Part shown: positions 18,501 through 26,737 of the stretch, in pieces
Numbering within the stretch: the first letter of the stretch is position 1
Layout: every line of letters begins with the position of its first letter
Origin: Thermoplasmatota archaeon
GTDB taxonomy: Archaea; Thermoplasmatota; Thermoplasmata; UBA10834
Assembly (NCBI GenBank): GCA_018818785.1
Contig: JAHIRF010000006.1
Coordinates: 186,001-250,000, forward strand
Length of the DNA stretch: 64,000 nt
Reading direction: 5' to 3'
Program-made: the position numbers and the translations under genes
Notes under the pieces: generated by a model
The model's database searches: none
Told to the model about the DNA's origin: nothing
The model's input: the letters and a program-made list of their open reading frames with translations, nothing else

Positions 18501-20001
18501 GACCGACTGGTCCGGAACCGAATACAACTCCCTGTTCGACTATGTGGGTATCAACATCGTGACAGATGGAGATGGCCAGAACATCGTCACTGCAGGATCG
18601 TACTCCGCACCGGAGTACCTTGAAGGGTGGTTCTGGAACGATGTCACTGAGGAATATGATATCCCCTTGGACATAGTGGGTGTCGAGATAGCCGGAGGAG
18701 TCTATGAAATGACCATAGAAGGTGTGGATTTGGCCCACTTGGACCTTGCGATGGACCTGTTCATGGTGCCAGACTCGACAGCGGACTACAACTGGGACAC
18801 CTTCAACCACGACATATATGGTCAGACGACGATTGCAGGCCACTACGGCTACGGAAGGGCCATGAGCTTCACGACCGTCACATACGAGGTCGATAAGCCC
18901 GTCCTGCAGGCCAAGGCATCGGAGTTCGACATGTCGCCGGTGACTGTGATTGCGTATGATGAGAACGGCGTCGTGATAGATGGAGCCGAGATCGCCATCT
19001 ACGAGATAGGCGGCCCGATCCCCGAGCTGCCCTATAGCGACTACAATGTATCTGACGATGGAGTCAAGATGACCCCGGCCACCGGAGAGGTTACAATGAA
19101 CCTTACCGCAGCTGCATACGATACAGTCAGTGAAGGATACGATGCAGTCGTGACGAAGACGAACCCCGAGGTATACATTGCGGCCTATGTCGACGGATCG
19201 ATGACATTGGCGAGTCAGACACAGTTGGTCATTCAGCCGCTCAGAGAGTCTGTATATGTCACGCCGACCCAGATCGTCGATGTGAGGATGATCGGCGACG
19301 ATGTGTACGCGACCGTCGAAGTGCTGGATGCCACCGGAGCACCATATGCGGACCTCCCGGTCAGCATCGGTGTTAGTACGGGAACGGCAGTCACTCCGAC
19401 AGTTGTCACCGACGCAGATGGTATGGCTACCTTCGTGATAGACACCTCAGGGATTGCCAATGCTGAGGCCGCACTCATCGCAGCTGGAATAACCACGGGC
19501 GGAACACCCGAGGCTGGTACTGCGAGGATGGTCATAGCGGTCAAGAACATGGCACCTGAGATCGAGTTGTCTTCACCGATCGCGGATGGAGAGACATCGT
19601 TGGCAGAGGTCATGGGTATGATCTACGATTCCAACGGAATCGCGTCCGCGACCCTGGCCCTTGATGATGGCAGTGCGAGTGCACTCACCGTCACCGCGGG
19701 ATCCAAGGCGGTAGTGGTATCACATGCCCTTGAGGACCTTGCGACTGGCGAGCACACGATAGTCATAACCGCAACCGACTCGCTCGGTGTATCGAGCGAG
19801 ACAACGGTGACATTCACCTTGACTGACGGTGGCACGGACTTGTTGCCATGGATCATTGCAGCAGTCGGGTGGATCGTGGCGGCAGTCGTGATCGTCATGA
19901 TGTTCCTCAAGATGAAGGGACCATCGGGACCAAAAGAGAACCCGGATGGGATGGCATTCGAGGAACCTGCGGAGCCAGTGGAAGAGGAGAAGAAGGAATA
20001 G
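15577..20001 (+). CDS. Oligopeptide-binding protein (SBP family 5) fused to Ig-like repeats and a C-terminal membrane anchor
   Basis: 1474 residues. A signal peptide (MINRAILAGF... to PAKAVSAAA) precedes a family-5 extracellular solute-binding domain (about 35-590; landmarks QGVKFHDGTTMTSADVYFS and NLTFRKAVSHMIDKNQIV). A Gly/Thr linker leads into six or seven Ig-like units of invasin/Big_1 type (about 610-1430). Recurring turns are D.NGDPVEGATV and D.DGMATFV. A final helix (LLPWIIAAVGWIVAAVVIVMMF) and an acidic tail anchor it in the membrane. The Ig string would hold the binding domain away from the membrane or in the cell wall layer. Typical homologues are 500-700 residues. ATG 15577 has GAGAGG upstream; ATG 15544 and 15487 are in frame. 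It heads the dpp/opp-like operon. Confidence 0.92.
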   Translation: MINRAILAGFAVLLTVMSAFAFLPAKAVSAAANEDVLYIAMQQDIPDFNNYNLGTNSVWKAHVINNCFEGLSATDFDLNTIKLLAEDWTFDEVALTVDVTIRQGVKFHDGTTMTSADVYFSYLMARDGTTYADRIIQAFDQNDDDVVNETEMKEGLIVDEDDEYHVTFVMAKQYGQFFTSTLSVPIVPKHIWEDHVDADSKVDITWGNDVAATIGTGPWKYDSGVSNSYRVVKTFDDYWGKDFVTPAGMPTFPRVLDTLYFKIYSNLDTAILALQGGDVDYIAWTVTSGRVPALQSDPNIGLEYMSDSGYFYLAFNMKKEPMNNLTFRKAVSHMIDKNQIVDIYMGGFGQAGSAAVSPFFGEWYNPAVEKYPFDIALAEEMLDDAGYIDVNGDGWRELPGGDLMDKITLLCPPADYDPVRIRAGQMIATNMRLAGINVEAKAIDFNTLVAKLTAFDYQMLELGWTFTGYTECVSVLFDIYSPTAGSNSWGFWSDANPNPWYSSLGGVSTLADETTQAMADDFVDLEDQARETFDIADQIDYVKQGQAIVADAVVCNVLYYRVNVEAHNKIYTNWTVFDGTLINPFCFAVLEYSGTGGTTGGGAVTTGLDAGLTMAEKVACDDSVNAYVLAIDDMGEPIAGATVAVEATNGVATVSPASGTTSASGVFEFTVTGTASGIATVWANVTSEALTASDFSSLLVTSLGGIGASMMPAKTVLETGESMDVDVLVTDVNGDPVEGATVTIDPYLLGYGSIDPTTDVTGADGMVTLVYTAPEDVIQNQHQIVTLAASVSHEKYTLTNLATSTILVYNPAAPIWHMTTIDSVSTTALSQASPTATITVMAMDVDGDPIEGEILGITYTNDSLVDTPETDLVTDASGMATFDVTFDDIGTDAALMVTIGNRSLANSIMDSVTLTYSDTGALTDMYGGYVEYATPKFVDVWGTIDVTINVFDSQGNPADGVTGSVVVAATANGQLTDWSGTEYNSLFDYVGINIVTDGDGQNIVTAGSYSAPEYLEGWFWNDVTEEYDIPLDIVGVEIAGGVYEMTIEGVDLAHLDLAMDLFMVPDSTADYNWDTFNHDIYGQTTIAGHYGYGRAMSFTTVTYEVDKPVLQAKASEFDMSPVTVIAYDENGVVIDGAEIAIYEIGGPIPELPYSDYNVSDDGVKMTPATGEVTMNLTAAAYDTVSEGYDAVVTKTNPEVYIAAYVDGSMTLASQTQLVIQPLRESVYVTPTQIVDVRMIGDDVYATVEVLDATGAPYADLPVSIGVSTGTAVTPTVVTDADGMATFVIDTSGIANAEAALIAAGITTGGTPEAGTARMVIAVKNMAPEIELSSPIADGETSLAEVMGMIYDSNGIASATLALDDGSASALTVTAGSKAVVVSHALEDLATGEHTIVITATDSLGVSSETTVTFTLTDGGTDLLPWIIAAVGWIVAAVVIVMMFLKMKGPSGPKENPDGMAFEEPAEPVEEEKKE

Positions 20002-20030
20002 ATCGTCTTCGATAAACCCCTTCCCACAAA

Positions 20031-20056
20031 CTTCTTTCGGTTTTTCATTTATTCTC
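20031..20056 (+). terminator. T-rich stretch after the binding-protein gene
   Basis: CTTCTTTCGGTTTTTCATTTATTC follows the stop by about 30 bases. T-rich tracts are the usual archaeal termination signal. It may give partial termination between the abundant binding protein and the rest of the operon. Confidence 0.45.
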
Positions 20057-20100
20057 CGACAATCAGCATGCTGTGGATAAAAACCGAACCAGTCTGGTCC

Positions 20101-20112
20101 AAAGGTTAATAG
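20101..20112 (+). promoter_or_regulatory. Possible internal promoter before the permease genes
   Basis: AAAGGTTAATAG resembles a BRE plus TATA box and lies 50 bases ahead of the DppB-type ATG. Together with the T-rich tract just upstream it could let the membrane and ATPase subunits be transcribed separately from the binding protein. Confidence 0.45.
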
Positions 20113-20161
20113 TGCCAGAAGGGTCTTCAAGTACAGAGCCCCGTTTGGGTAGGGTACGATT

Positions 20162-21151
20162 ATGGCAGGGATGGCTCGATATGTGGTCGCGCGGAGCATT
20201 CAGACATTCATAACCCTGCTCATCATCCTCACGCTGATTTTCATAATGTTCGAATCGCTCCCAGCGAGGCCTCAAGACCTCCTTAGGACTTCGCCAGCCA
20301 TTCAGCAGTCGCAGATAGATTACATGACAAGCCTTTACGGCTATGATCGACCAGTCCACGAACGATACGCGATGTATATGGTGAATATGCTGACATTCGA
20401 TTTTGGCATCTCGTTCAGCAGAGCTATCGAAGTCTCGAGCATATTAGAGGAACGGATACCTAAAACACTGCTGCTGTTCGGTGGAGCCACGATACTCGCA
20501 TATGTCATAGGCATATACCTCGGAGCCTTGATTGCCTGGAGGAGGGGAGGGGCATTGGATGGCGGCACGGTCGTCGTCAGCCTGGTGTTCTACAACATGC
20601 CATCCTTCTGGATCGGCCTCATATTCCTTGTCATATTCGCATCCCAGTTGGATTGGTTCCCATTAACGGGGTGGTACGATGCGACTGATAGCATGCCATT
20701 CTTCGCATCGGGCACGCTTGGATTCAAGATCCTTGACATCGGATGGCACTTATTCCTGCCCATGTTAGTGTTATTGCTTCTATCACTTGCAGGCACCATA
20801 CTCTTGATGAGGACGGCCATGCTCGACGTGATAGGCGAGAATTACATGATCACGGCGAAGGCGATCGGCCTTCCTGAGAGGAAGGTGCTGTTCAAACACG
20901 GCGCTAGGAACGCCATGCTGCCCGTCGTGACTTCGTTCATAATCGCATTCGTTTTCGCAATAGGCGGAGCCGTGGTCCTTGAGAACGTTTTCAGCTTCCC
21001 AGGCATGGGACAACTATACATCCAATCACTGAACCAGCTCGACTTCCCGGTCGCCGAAGCCACACTGTACATAATCACCCTGATGGTGTTGCTCGGCAAC
21101 TTCGTTGCAGACATGCTGTACGGATATCTTGACCCGAGGGTGCGCATTTGA
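20162..21151 (+). CDS. Peptide ABC transporter permease, DppB/OppB type
   Basis: 329 residues with six predicted membrane helices. The N-terminal YVVARSIQTFITLLIILTLIF helix and the following LPARPQDLLRT loop are typical of DppB. The ABC-coupling EAA-like region is ITAKAIGLPERKVLFKHGARNAMLPVV, followed by VVLENVFSFPGMGQL. Unlike its partners, this subunit has no added domain. Its stop overlaps the next start by one base (TGATG). An internal ATG at 20171 is a possible start. Confidence 0.95.
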   Translation: MAGMARYVVARSIQTFITLLIILTLIFIMFESLPARPQDLLRTSPAIQQSQIDYMTSLYGYDRPVHERYAMYMVNMLTFDFGISFSRAIEVSSILEERIPKTLLLFGGATILAYVIGIYLGALIAWRRGGALDGGTVVVSLVFYNMPSFWIGLIFLVIFASQLDWFPLTGWYDATDSMPFFASGTLGFKILDIGWHLFLPMLVLLLLSLAGTILLMRTAMLDVIGENYMITAKAIGLPERKVLFKHGARNAMLPVVTSFIIAFVFAIGGAVVLENVFSFPGMGQLYIQSLNQLDFPVAEATLYIITLMVLLGNFVADMLYGYLDPRVRI

Positions 21152-23433
21152 TGGAAGAAACGAAGACCGACGAGACCAGCAAGAGACCCGATGCGAGGGA
21201 GCTTCAGGAGGCAGGCCAGAAGGCGATCAGAAAGTTCTGGAAGAACTTCAAGGCTACCTGGAAACTCTATAGGCAGTCGAAGACCGGTATCGCGGGACTG
21301 GCTATCGTCGTGGGGTTCTTCATCATGGCACTGGGAGCTCCCTGGCTCGCTCCATACGACAAGGACTTCCGAGCACCTGCGACCGACACCTTCGTTGCGG
21401 ATTACGCGTTGCTGAACCTGACAGAGGGGCGGGACTGGACCAGATTGCTAGGGCTGACAGACTCTCTGAACAGAGACCACCCACTCGAAGGGATATTGGC
21501 GTACTCTGAGGAGGGAATGGCTACAGTCTACCCAGTCACGCGTGGAACAAGCGCAGAGACGGAAGAGATCGGGATTGAGATCAGCGACCCCTTAGCGATA
21601 AATCTACCGGCCAACGCGACCTACATGAACCACGTGCTCTTCTCGACGACTTTCTTCTACATAGTCAACACCACGGATCCAGTGGCTGGGACTTCGACCC
21701 TGTATGAATACAGCTCATTCATCCCAACCGCCACAGCTAGTACCTATGAGCTCCTCCGGCAGTACGAGTTACCGTTCGTGCCCAAGTATAACTCGAACCT
21801 CTGGAATGGGTTCTCATTCGTCTATCCGAGCGGCAGGCTCGCGCTCGCATTCGCGGACGACCACAATGTGTGGATGATAAGCAAGAGAGCCGCGACCATA
21901 TATGATTCCGGGAGCGAGTCCTTCGACTACATCAACAATCTCACGATCGATGACAGCACGATAATCGGGAACCCGGTAGTCGTGGACGGTGACTTCGATA
22001 ACGGTAGCATGCTATTCGTCCCGACAGACGTGGGCATACGTGCGTACAGACTCAATGTGACCAAGACCCTGGTTACTAGGACGGTCACCGACATCACGAT
22101 CGAGGGGTTGGTTTGGACCAGCAACTACACGATCGACGGGGAGACCTATGAGCCCGTGGCCGGAAATAACATGCTCATATTCCCATTCCCATACGGGCCG
22201 ACAACCGCTCTTGGAAAGGAGTACGTCGCACTTGCTGCCACGGACGGCACGGTCGCTGCCTATGACAGGGTGACCGGCAACTTGACCTGGTCCACCAAGC
22301 CCATGTTGACTGGCGTGAGAAGCTTCGATATCACTTCGCTCTATTCTGCCCCTGATTTCCTGGTGATGGTCGGACAGACCAACGATGAACGTGGCATGAT
22401 AGCTGGCCTTGACAAGAAAACTGGCAGGGTGGGCGAGAACAATACAGTGTTCACCACGGTAAGCGGGTATCTGAACAGCGACCCTCAGTATGTCGCAGGT
22501 CAGCTGATGTATGTGTTCAGCACGGATGAGGGGGCGATATACTTGGCGAATTCATTGATGAAGGTCAATGCGACCTTCAGCGCCCCTGGAGGAGGAGCGG
22601 TCACACCCGTGGCATACTTGGGTAACATATACATCGAGATGAGCAGAGCAGGCAACTACTTCGCAGTGGTGACCGAGAGCAACCAACTGTTCCTTGAGAC
22701 GCTCACTGGTGTGAACGTGGCCCCTCTGGCCCCTGGAACCTATCCATCGGGCAACTACTATCCGCTTGGGACAGACTATGAGGGACATGATATTCTGACG
22801 CAGCTGATGTGGGGAACCAGAGCGGAGCTGCTCGTCGGTATAACAGCGGCGTTCTTCTCAGTGGTCATCGGCACGATCGTGGGTCTGGTCGCGGGATTCT
22901 ATGGAGGCATGCTCGACGATATACTGATGCGCGCTACCGATGTGATGTTGAGCCTACCCTATCTGGTTATCATGCTATTGTTCGCAGCGGTCTTCGGACC
23001 ATCACTTCTCAACATCATCATCATATTCGCGATATTATCATGGGCGGGCATAGCGAGGGTCATACGTTCGGTCACCCTCTCGTTCAAGGAAAGGGCCTTC
23101 GTGGATGCCGCCAGAGTAGCTGGCGCATCAGATAATAGGCTAATATTCAAGCACATAGGACCGAACGTGCTTCCGTACACGTTCCTCTACATGACTTTCA
23201 ACATCAGCGGAGCCATCGTGACCGAAGCCATCCTGGCGTTCCTGGGATTCGGTGATCCTACAAACATAACGTGGGGCATGATGTTGCAGTTCCTGCAGAT
23301 CAGCGGACACACCCTCGACGCACCCTGGTGGCTCCTGCCTCCAGGGATAGCCATAACCCTGCTCTCGCTCGCGTTCTATCTGATGGGTAGATCGTTCGAT
23401 GAGGTAGTCAACCCGCGTTTGAGGAAGAGGTGA
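21151..23433 (+). CDS. Peptide ABC transporter permease, DppC/OppC type, with a large beta-propeller-like insertion
   Basis: 760 residues against about 300 for normal DppC. The first membrane helix (GIAGLAIVVGFFIMALGAPW, ~46-65) and the LAPYDKDFRAP loop are standard. So is everything from LGTDYEGHDILTQ (~540) onward: TM2-6 and the EAA-like segment VDAARVAGASDNRLIFKH. Between them are about 460 extra residues. They are beta-rich and Asn/Thr-rich, with PQQ-like blade motifs such as VALAATDGTVAAYDRVTGNL and AGLDKKTGRVGEN, consistent with a beta-propeller. By topology the insertion faces outside. It may contact the binding protein or peptides. The start ATG overlaps the dppB-type stop; the next gene follows by 4 bases. 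Confidence 0.92.
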   Translation: MEETKTDETSKRPDARELQEAGQKAIRKFWKNFKATWKLYRQSKTGIAGLAIVVGFFIMALGAPWLAPYDKDFRAPATDTFVADYALLNLTEGRDWTRLLGLTDSLNRDHPLEGILAYSEEGMATVYPVTRGTSAETEEIGIEISDPLAINLPANATYMNHVLFSTTFFYIVNTTDPVAGTSTLYEYSSFIPTATASTYELLRQYELPFVPKYNSNLWNGFSFVYPSGRLALAFADDHNVWMISKRAATIYDSGSESFDYINNLTIDDSTIIGNPVVVDGDFDNGSMLFVPTDVGIRAYRLNVTKTLVTRTVTDITIEGLVWTSNYTIDGETYEPVAGNNMLIFPFPYGPTTALGKEYVALAATDGTVAAYDRVTGNLTWSTKPMLTGVRSFDITSLYSAPDFLVMVGQTNDERGMIAGLDKKTGRVGENNTVFTTVSGYLNSDPQYVAGQLMYVFSTDEGAIYLANSLMKVNATFSAPGGGAVTPVAYLGNIYIEMSRAGNYFAVVTESNQLFLETLTGVNVAPLAPGTYPSGNYYPLGTDYEGHDILTQLMWGTRAELLVGITAAFFSVVIGTIVGLVAGFYGGMLDDILMRATDVMLSLPYLVIMLLFAAVFGPSLLNIIIIFAILSWAGIARVIRSVTLSFKERAFVDAARVAGASDNRLIFKHIGPNVLPYTFLYMTFNISGAIVTEAILAFLGFGDPTNITWGMMLQFLQISGHTLDAPWWLLPPGIAITLLSLAFYLMGRSFDEVVNPRLRKR

Positions 23434-23437
23434 TGAT

Positions 23438-24838
23438 ATGACCCTGCTAGAAGTTAAGAACCTCAAAGTGCACTTCAAGATCCATAACGGCTGGGTGAGA
23501 GCCGTGGATGATGTCACCTTCAGCATCGATTCAGGCGAGACCATGGGCCTCGTCGGGGAGAGCGGATGCGGCAAGACCACGGCCGCGTATGCCATCACGC
23601 AGCTCCTGCCGCCGAACGGCTACATCAAGGGCGGGATGATACTCTTCAAGGAGCCGCCCGAGGTCACCGCCCTCAGAGAGGAGTACGACCGCACTTTTGA
23701 GAAAACACCTAAGATGAGGCAGAAGGAAATCGCCCGAGTGAAGAATGGTCTCAAGCCGCTGCAGGACGAATTCGGTAAGCTCACACAGCAGAAGAGACAG
23801 CTGGAGAAAGAGAAGGCGACCGCCCTTGCAGAGCTGACCAAGCAAATCAAGAAACTCGATAGCAGCATGGAGAAGAACGCCCCAGTTCCGTCGGAGCTGA
23901 CCAGACAAATGGCGGAGCTCACGACCAAGAAGGAAACTCTGGAAAAGAAGGACCCCATCCCAACGGAGCTGACGAGGCAGATGGAGGGACCCGGCATCAA
24001 GATTCGGGATCTTGAACTCAAGCTCTCTGCGCTGACCTATTCACATGACCTCCTTCGGATTTCGATGCGTAAGGACGGTTCACTCGACGACTACAACGAG
24101 AAGATCCGTGCGATACGCTGGACGGAGATCTCCATGATATTCCAGGGGGCTATGAACGCGTTCAATCCGGTCTTCAGGATCGGTGACCTCATAGTGGAAG
24201 CAATCCAGTTGCACGAAGATGTGGACGACGAGACCGCTAAGAAAAGGGCCATGGACCTCTTCGAGTTCGTTGGCATCTCCCCAGATAGAATAAGCAATTA
24301 CCCTCATGAGTTCAGCGGTGGCATGAAGCAGAGGGCGATGATCGCGCTCGCGCTCGCCCTCAAACCATCGTTCATCATAGCCGACGAGCCCACGACCGCA
24401 CTCGATGTGATAACACAGGACAGGGTCCTGATGGAGATCAAGAAACTTCAAGAGAAGCTCAACATGGCCATGATGATCATCACACACGATGTCTCCGTGG
24501 TCGCAGAGGTCTCCGACAAGATCGGGGTGATGTATGCGGGCATGTTGATGGAGATCGGAGAGACGTCTCAGGTGTTCAAGAACACCGCTCACCCGTATAC
24601 CGCAGGCCTCCTGAACTCATTCCCCTCGATAAAGGGGGAGAGGAAGAGGTTGGAGACCATCCCAGGATTCCCGCCGGACCTGGTCAACCCACCCAGTGGT
24701 TGTCCTTTCCATCCAAGATGCCAATACGCCCAGACAAGATGTTCGGAGAAGAGGCCAAAGGGTATGGAGATCGAACCAGGCCACACGGCTTACTGTCATT
24801 TCGCCGGAGAGCTATGGGACAGGCTCAGGAGGGGATGA
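23438..24838 (+). CDS. Peptide ABC transporter ATPase, DppD/OppD type, with coiled-coil insertion
   Basis: 466 residues against about 330 normally. Walker A GESGCGKTT (~40-48), Q-loop MIFQGAMNAFNP (~233-244), signature FSGGMKQRAMIALAL, Walker B plus ADEPTTALD, and the OppD C-terminal Cys motif GCPFHPRCQYAQTRC are all intact, so it should be an active ATPase. Residues ~75-222, between Walker A and the Q-loop, are an insertion rich in Glu, Lys, Gln and Leu with strong coiled-coil character. It includes an internal repeat, PVPSELTRQM and PIPTELTRQM, 24 residues apart. The insertion interrupts the point where OppD normally has only a short loop. It overlaps the next gene by about one base. Confidence 0.93.
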   Translation: MTLLEVKNLKVHFKIHNGWVRAVDDVTFSIDSGETMGLVGESGCGKTTAAYAITQLLPPNGYIKGGMILFKEPPEVTALREEYDRTFEKTPKMRQKEIARVKNGLKPLQDEFGKLTQQKRQLEKEKATALAELTKQIKKLDSSMEKNAPVPSELTRQMAELTTKKETLEKKDPIPTELTRQMEGPGIKIRDLELKLSALTYSHDLLRISMRKDGSLDDYNEKIRAIRWTEISMIFQGAMNAFNPVFRIGDLIVEAIQLHEDVDDETAKKRAMDLFEFVGISPDRISNYPHEFSGGMKQRAMIALALALKPSFIIADEPTTALDVITQDRVLMEIKKLQEKLNMAMMIITHDVSVVAEVSDKIGVMYAGMLMEIGETSQVFKNTAHPYTAGLLNSFPSIKGERKRLETIPGFPPDLVNPPSGCPFHPRCQYAQTRCSEKRPKGMEIEPGHTAYCHFAGELWDRLRRG

Positions 24839-26694
24839 TGGGTATGCAACCTACTACACACGTCATCATCAAGGTGAGGGGTCTCAAGAAGTACTTCGAG
24901 CTGAAGAAAGGGTTCTTCTCTTTCGGAAAAGAGCCCATCAAGGTAAAGGCGGTCGATGATGTCAACTTCGACATCCGGTCTGGTGAAGTGCTTGGACTCG
25001 TCGGAGAGAGCGGATGCGGCAAGACTACGGTAGGTAGACTGCTCACGCGGCTCGAGGACCCCACAGAGGGCTTTGTGTTCTTCCTGGGCAGGGACATAGC
25101 GCTCTTGGAAGGGCAGGATGTCAAGGTGTTCAGACGCAACATACAGATGGTCTTCCAGGATCCGTATGAGTCCCTCAACCCGAGGACAACCGTGCTCCAG
25201 ACGGTCATGGAGCCACTCATAAACCACAACATAGGAGACACCCCAGAAGACAAGATAGAGAGAGTCATCCAAGCATTGGAGGATGCCGGGTTGGCTCCTG
25301 CGAAGGAGTATCTGAACAGGTTCCCTCACGAGCTCAGCGGTGGCCAGAGACAGCGGGTGTCGGTCGCGCGTGCGCTCGTGATCAAACCCAAAGTCATTGT
25401 TGCTGACGAACCTGTTTCCATGCTCGATGTCTCGATACGAGCGGGTGTGCTGAACCTGATGCTGGACCTGAGGGACAAATACGGCATACCCTACCTATTC
25501 ATCACCCACGACATCGCAGTCGCCAGATACATCAGCGATAGGCTAGCGGTCATGTACCTTGGCAGGGTGGTGGAGATCGGGGAAACGGACAGCATCATAC
25601 AGTCACCTAAACATCCCTACACGCAGGCTCTGATTTCTGCGGTGCCCGTTCCTGACCCTGACGCAAAGCATGGACGTATCAAGATCAAGGGAGAGGTGCC
25701 GAGCGCTGCGAATGTCCCGCTCGGATGCCGATTCAGACCGAGATGCCCGAAGGCCTTTGAGGAATGTGGATGGCAGGGAGAAGATCTGGTCGAATGGCTG
25801 GAAGAGAACGGAGACTTGAGCCCTGATAGCGTACTGACCACGGAAGTGAGTAAGCTGCACCCGGATGAATTCGTGCTGGGGTTCCATCTCAAGGAAGGCA
25901 TGGACCTGGAGAAGGTCCTAGGGTTCGTCAGAGAGAGAACATCCCAGACCAGGGATGCGAACCCGATGTTCAGGGCGATCGATAGGATCGACACCGTCTT
26001 GACTGACCGAGCCATAGAGATACGGTGCGACTCGGCCGAGTTATCCGCCAATGACCTCGCAGCAGAACTATTCATGGAACTCGAATCGATCGTACGCTAC
26101 AAAGAGATCGACCATCCGATGCATGGCATCATCACCGGTATGAGCAGGGTAACTAACAAGTTGACCGTGGATGTCGATAGTGGAACTGCCGAGAACCTCG
26201 ACACGATAGAGGCTTTCCTGAAGGATTTCGTCAAACATTACCGCAAGATGAGCAGACCAGAGTTCAGGGGCGTCAAGACGATCTCATCCAGCTCCTCTGG
26301 GAGGACGGTCACGGTCACTTGCGACGCATCCAAGGAACCCGGATACAAAGTTGCCAAGGACGTCTCCCGCCTGATTGCAGACATCTACGTCAAGGAGGAC
26401 ATGGATGGTCTCGGAGGACTCCTGCTCCCGATCAAGGTCAAAGGCAGCCGGATTACTGTGAAGATAATGGGCCCAGACGAGAACTGGAAGAAGCTGCAAT
26501 CGAGCTTCAAGGATTTCCTGCGCGCGAAGGGTGAGAGCGGCGAGCACAGATGCGCGGCAGCCGTGGCGGACATCTCGATCAAGTCGATCAAGGGAACCCA
26601 TGGCGCCGTTGTCGTGAAGTTCAGGACTGTCGTGGAGCCGCCACAGTTCGATGTCGGCGAACAACAGGTGGCCTGCTATCTGTATAAGAACTGA
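24838..26694 (+). CDS. Peptide ABC transporter ATPase, DppF/OppF type, with ~310-residue C-terminal extension
   Basis: 618 residues against about 320 normally. The ATPase part has Walker A GESGCGKTT, Q-loop MVFQDPYESLNPR, signature LSGGQRQRVSVARAL, Walker B with ADEPVSMLD, and the OppF-type Cys motif GCRFRPRCPKAFEEC near residue 295-310. What follows (~310-618) is an acidic, mixed alpha/beta region that I do not recognise. It includes two stretches of similar rhythm (LFMELESIVRYKEIDHP and FLKDFVKHYRKMSRPEF). ATG codons at 24835, 24838 and 24844 are close together behind AGGAGGGG; 24838 gives good spacing. A frame extends back to 24700 but lies inside the previous gene. Confidence 0.92.
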   Translation: MGMQPTTHVIIKVRGLKKYFELKKGFFSFGKEPIKVKAVDDVNFDIRSGEVLGLVGESGCGKTTVGRLLTRLEDPTEGFVFFLGRDIALLEGQDVKVFRRNIQMVFQDPYESLNPRTTVLQTVMEPLINHNIGDTPEDKIERVIQALEDAGLAPAKEYLNRFPHELSGGQRQRVSVARALVIKPKVIVADEPVSMLDVSIRAGVLNLMLDLRDKYGIPYLFITHDIAVARYISDRLAVMYLGRVVEIGETDSIIQSPKHPYTQALISAVPVPDPDAKHGRIKIKGEVPSAANVPLGCRFRPRCPKAFEECGWQGEDLVEWLEENGDLSPDSVLTTEVSKLHPDEFVLGFHLKEGMDLEKVLGFVRERTSQTRDANPMFRAIDRIDTVLTDRAIEIRCDSAELSANDLAAELFMELESIVRYKEIDHPMHGIITGMSRVTNKLTVDVDSGTAENLDTIEAFLKDFVKHYRKMSRPEFRGVKTISSSSSGRTVTVTCDASKEPGYKVAKDVSRLIADIYVKEDMDGLGGLLLPIKVKGSRITVKIMGPDENWKKLQSSFKDFLRAKGESGEHRCAAAVADISIKSIKGTHGAVVVKFRTVVEPPQFDVGEQQVACYLYKN

Positions 26695-26737
26695 TCAGCA
26701 TGATCCCTTTCAGCTAGATGGAGAGAAGGTGGATGAC

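Noticed and set aside
23878-23978. Repeat in the DppD insertion as a possible CRISPR-like or mobile repeat
   Set aside because: It is an in-frame protein repeat (SELTRQM / TELTRQM) within a coiled coil, with only two copies.
24700-24837. Upstream extension of the DppF-type ATPase
   Set aside because: The extra 46 codons overlap the conserved end of the DppD-type gene; the ATGs at 24835-24844 have a strong ribosome-binding site.
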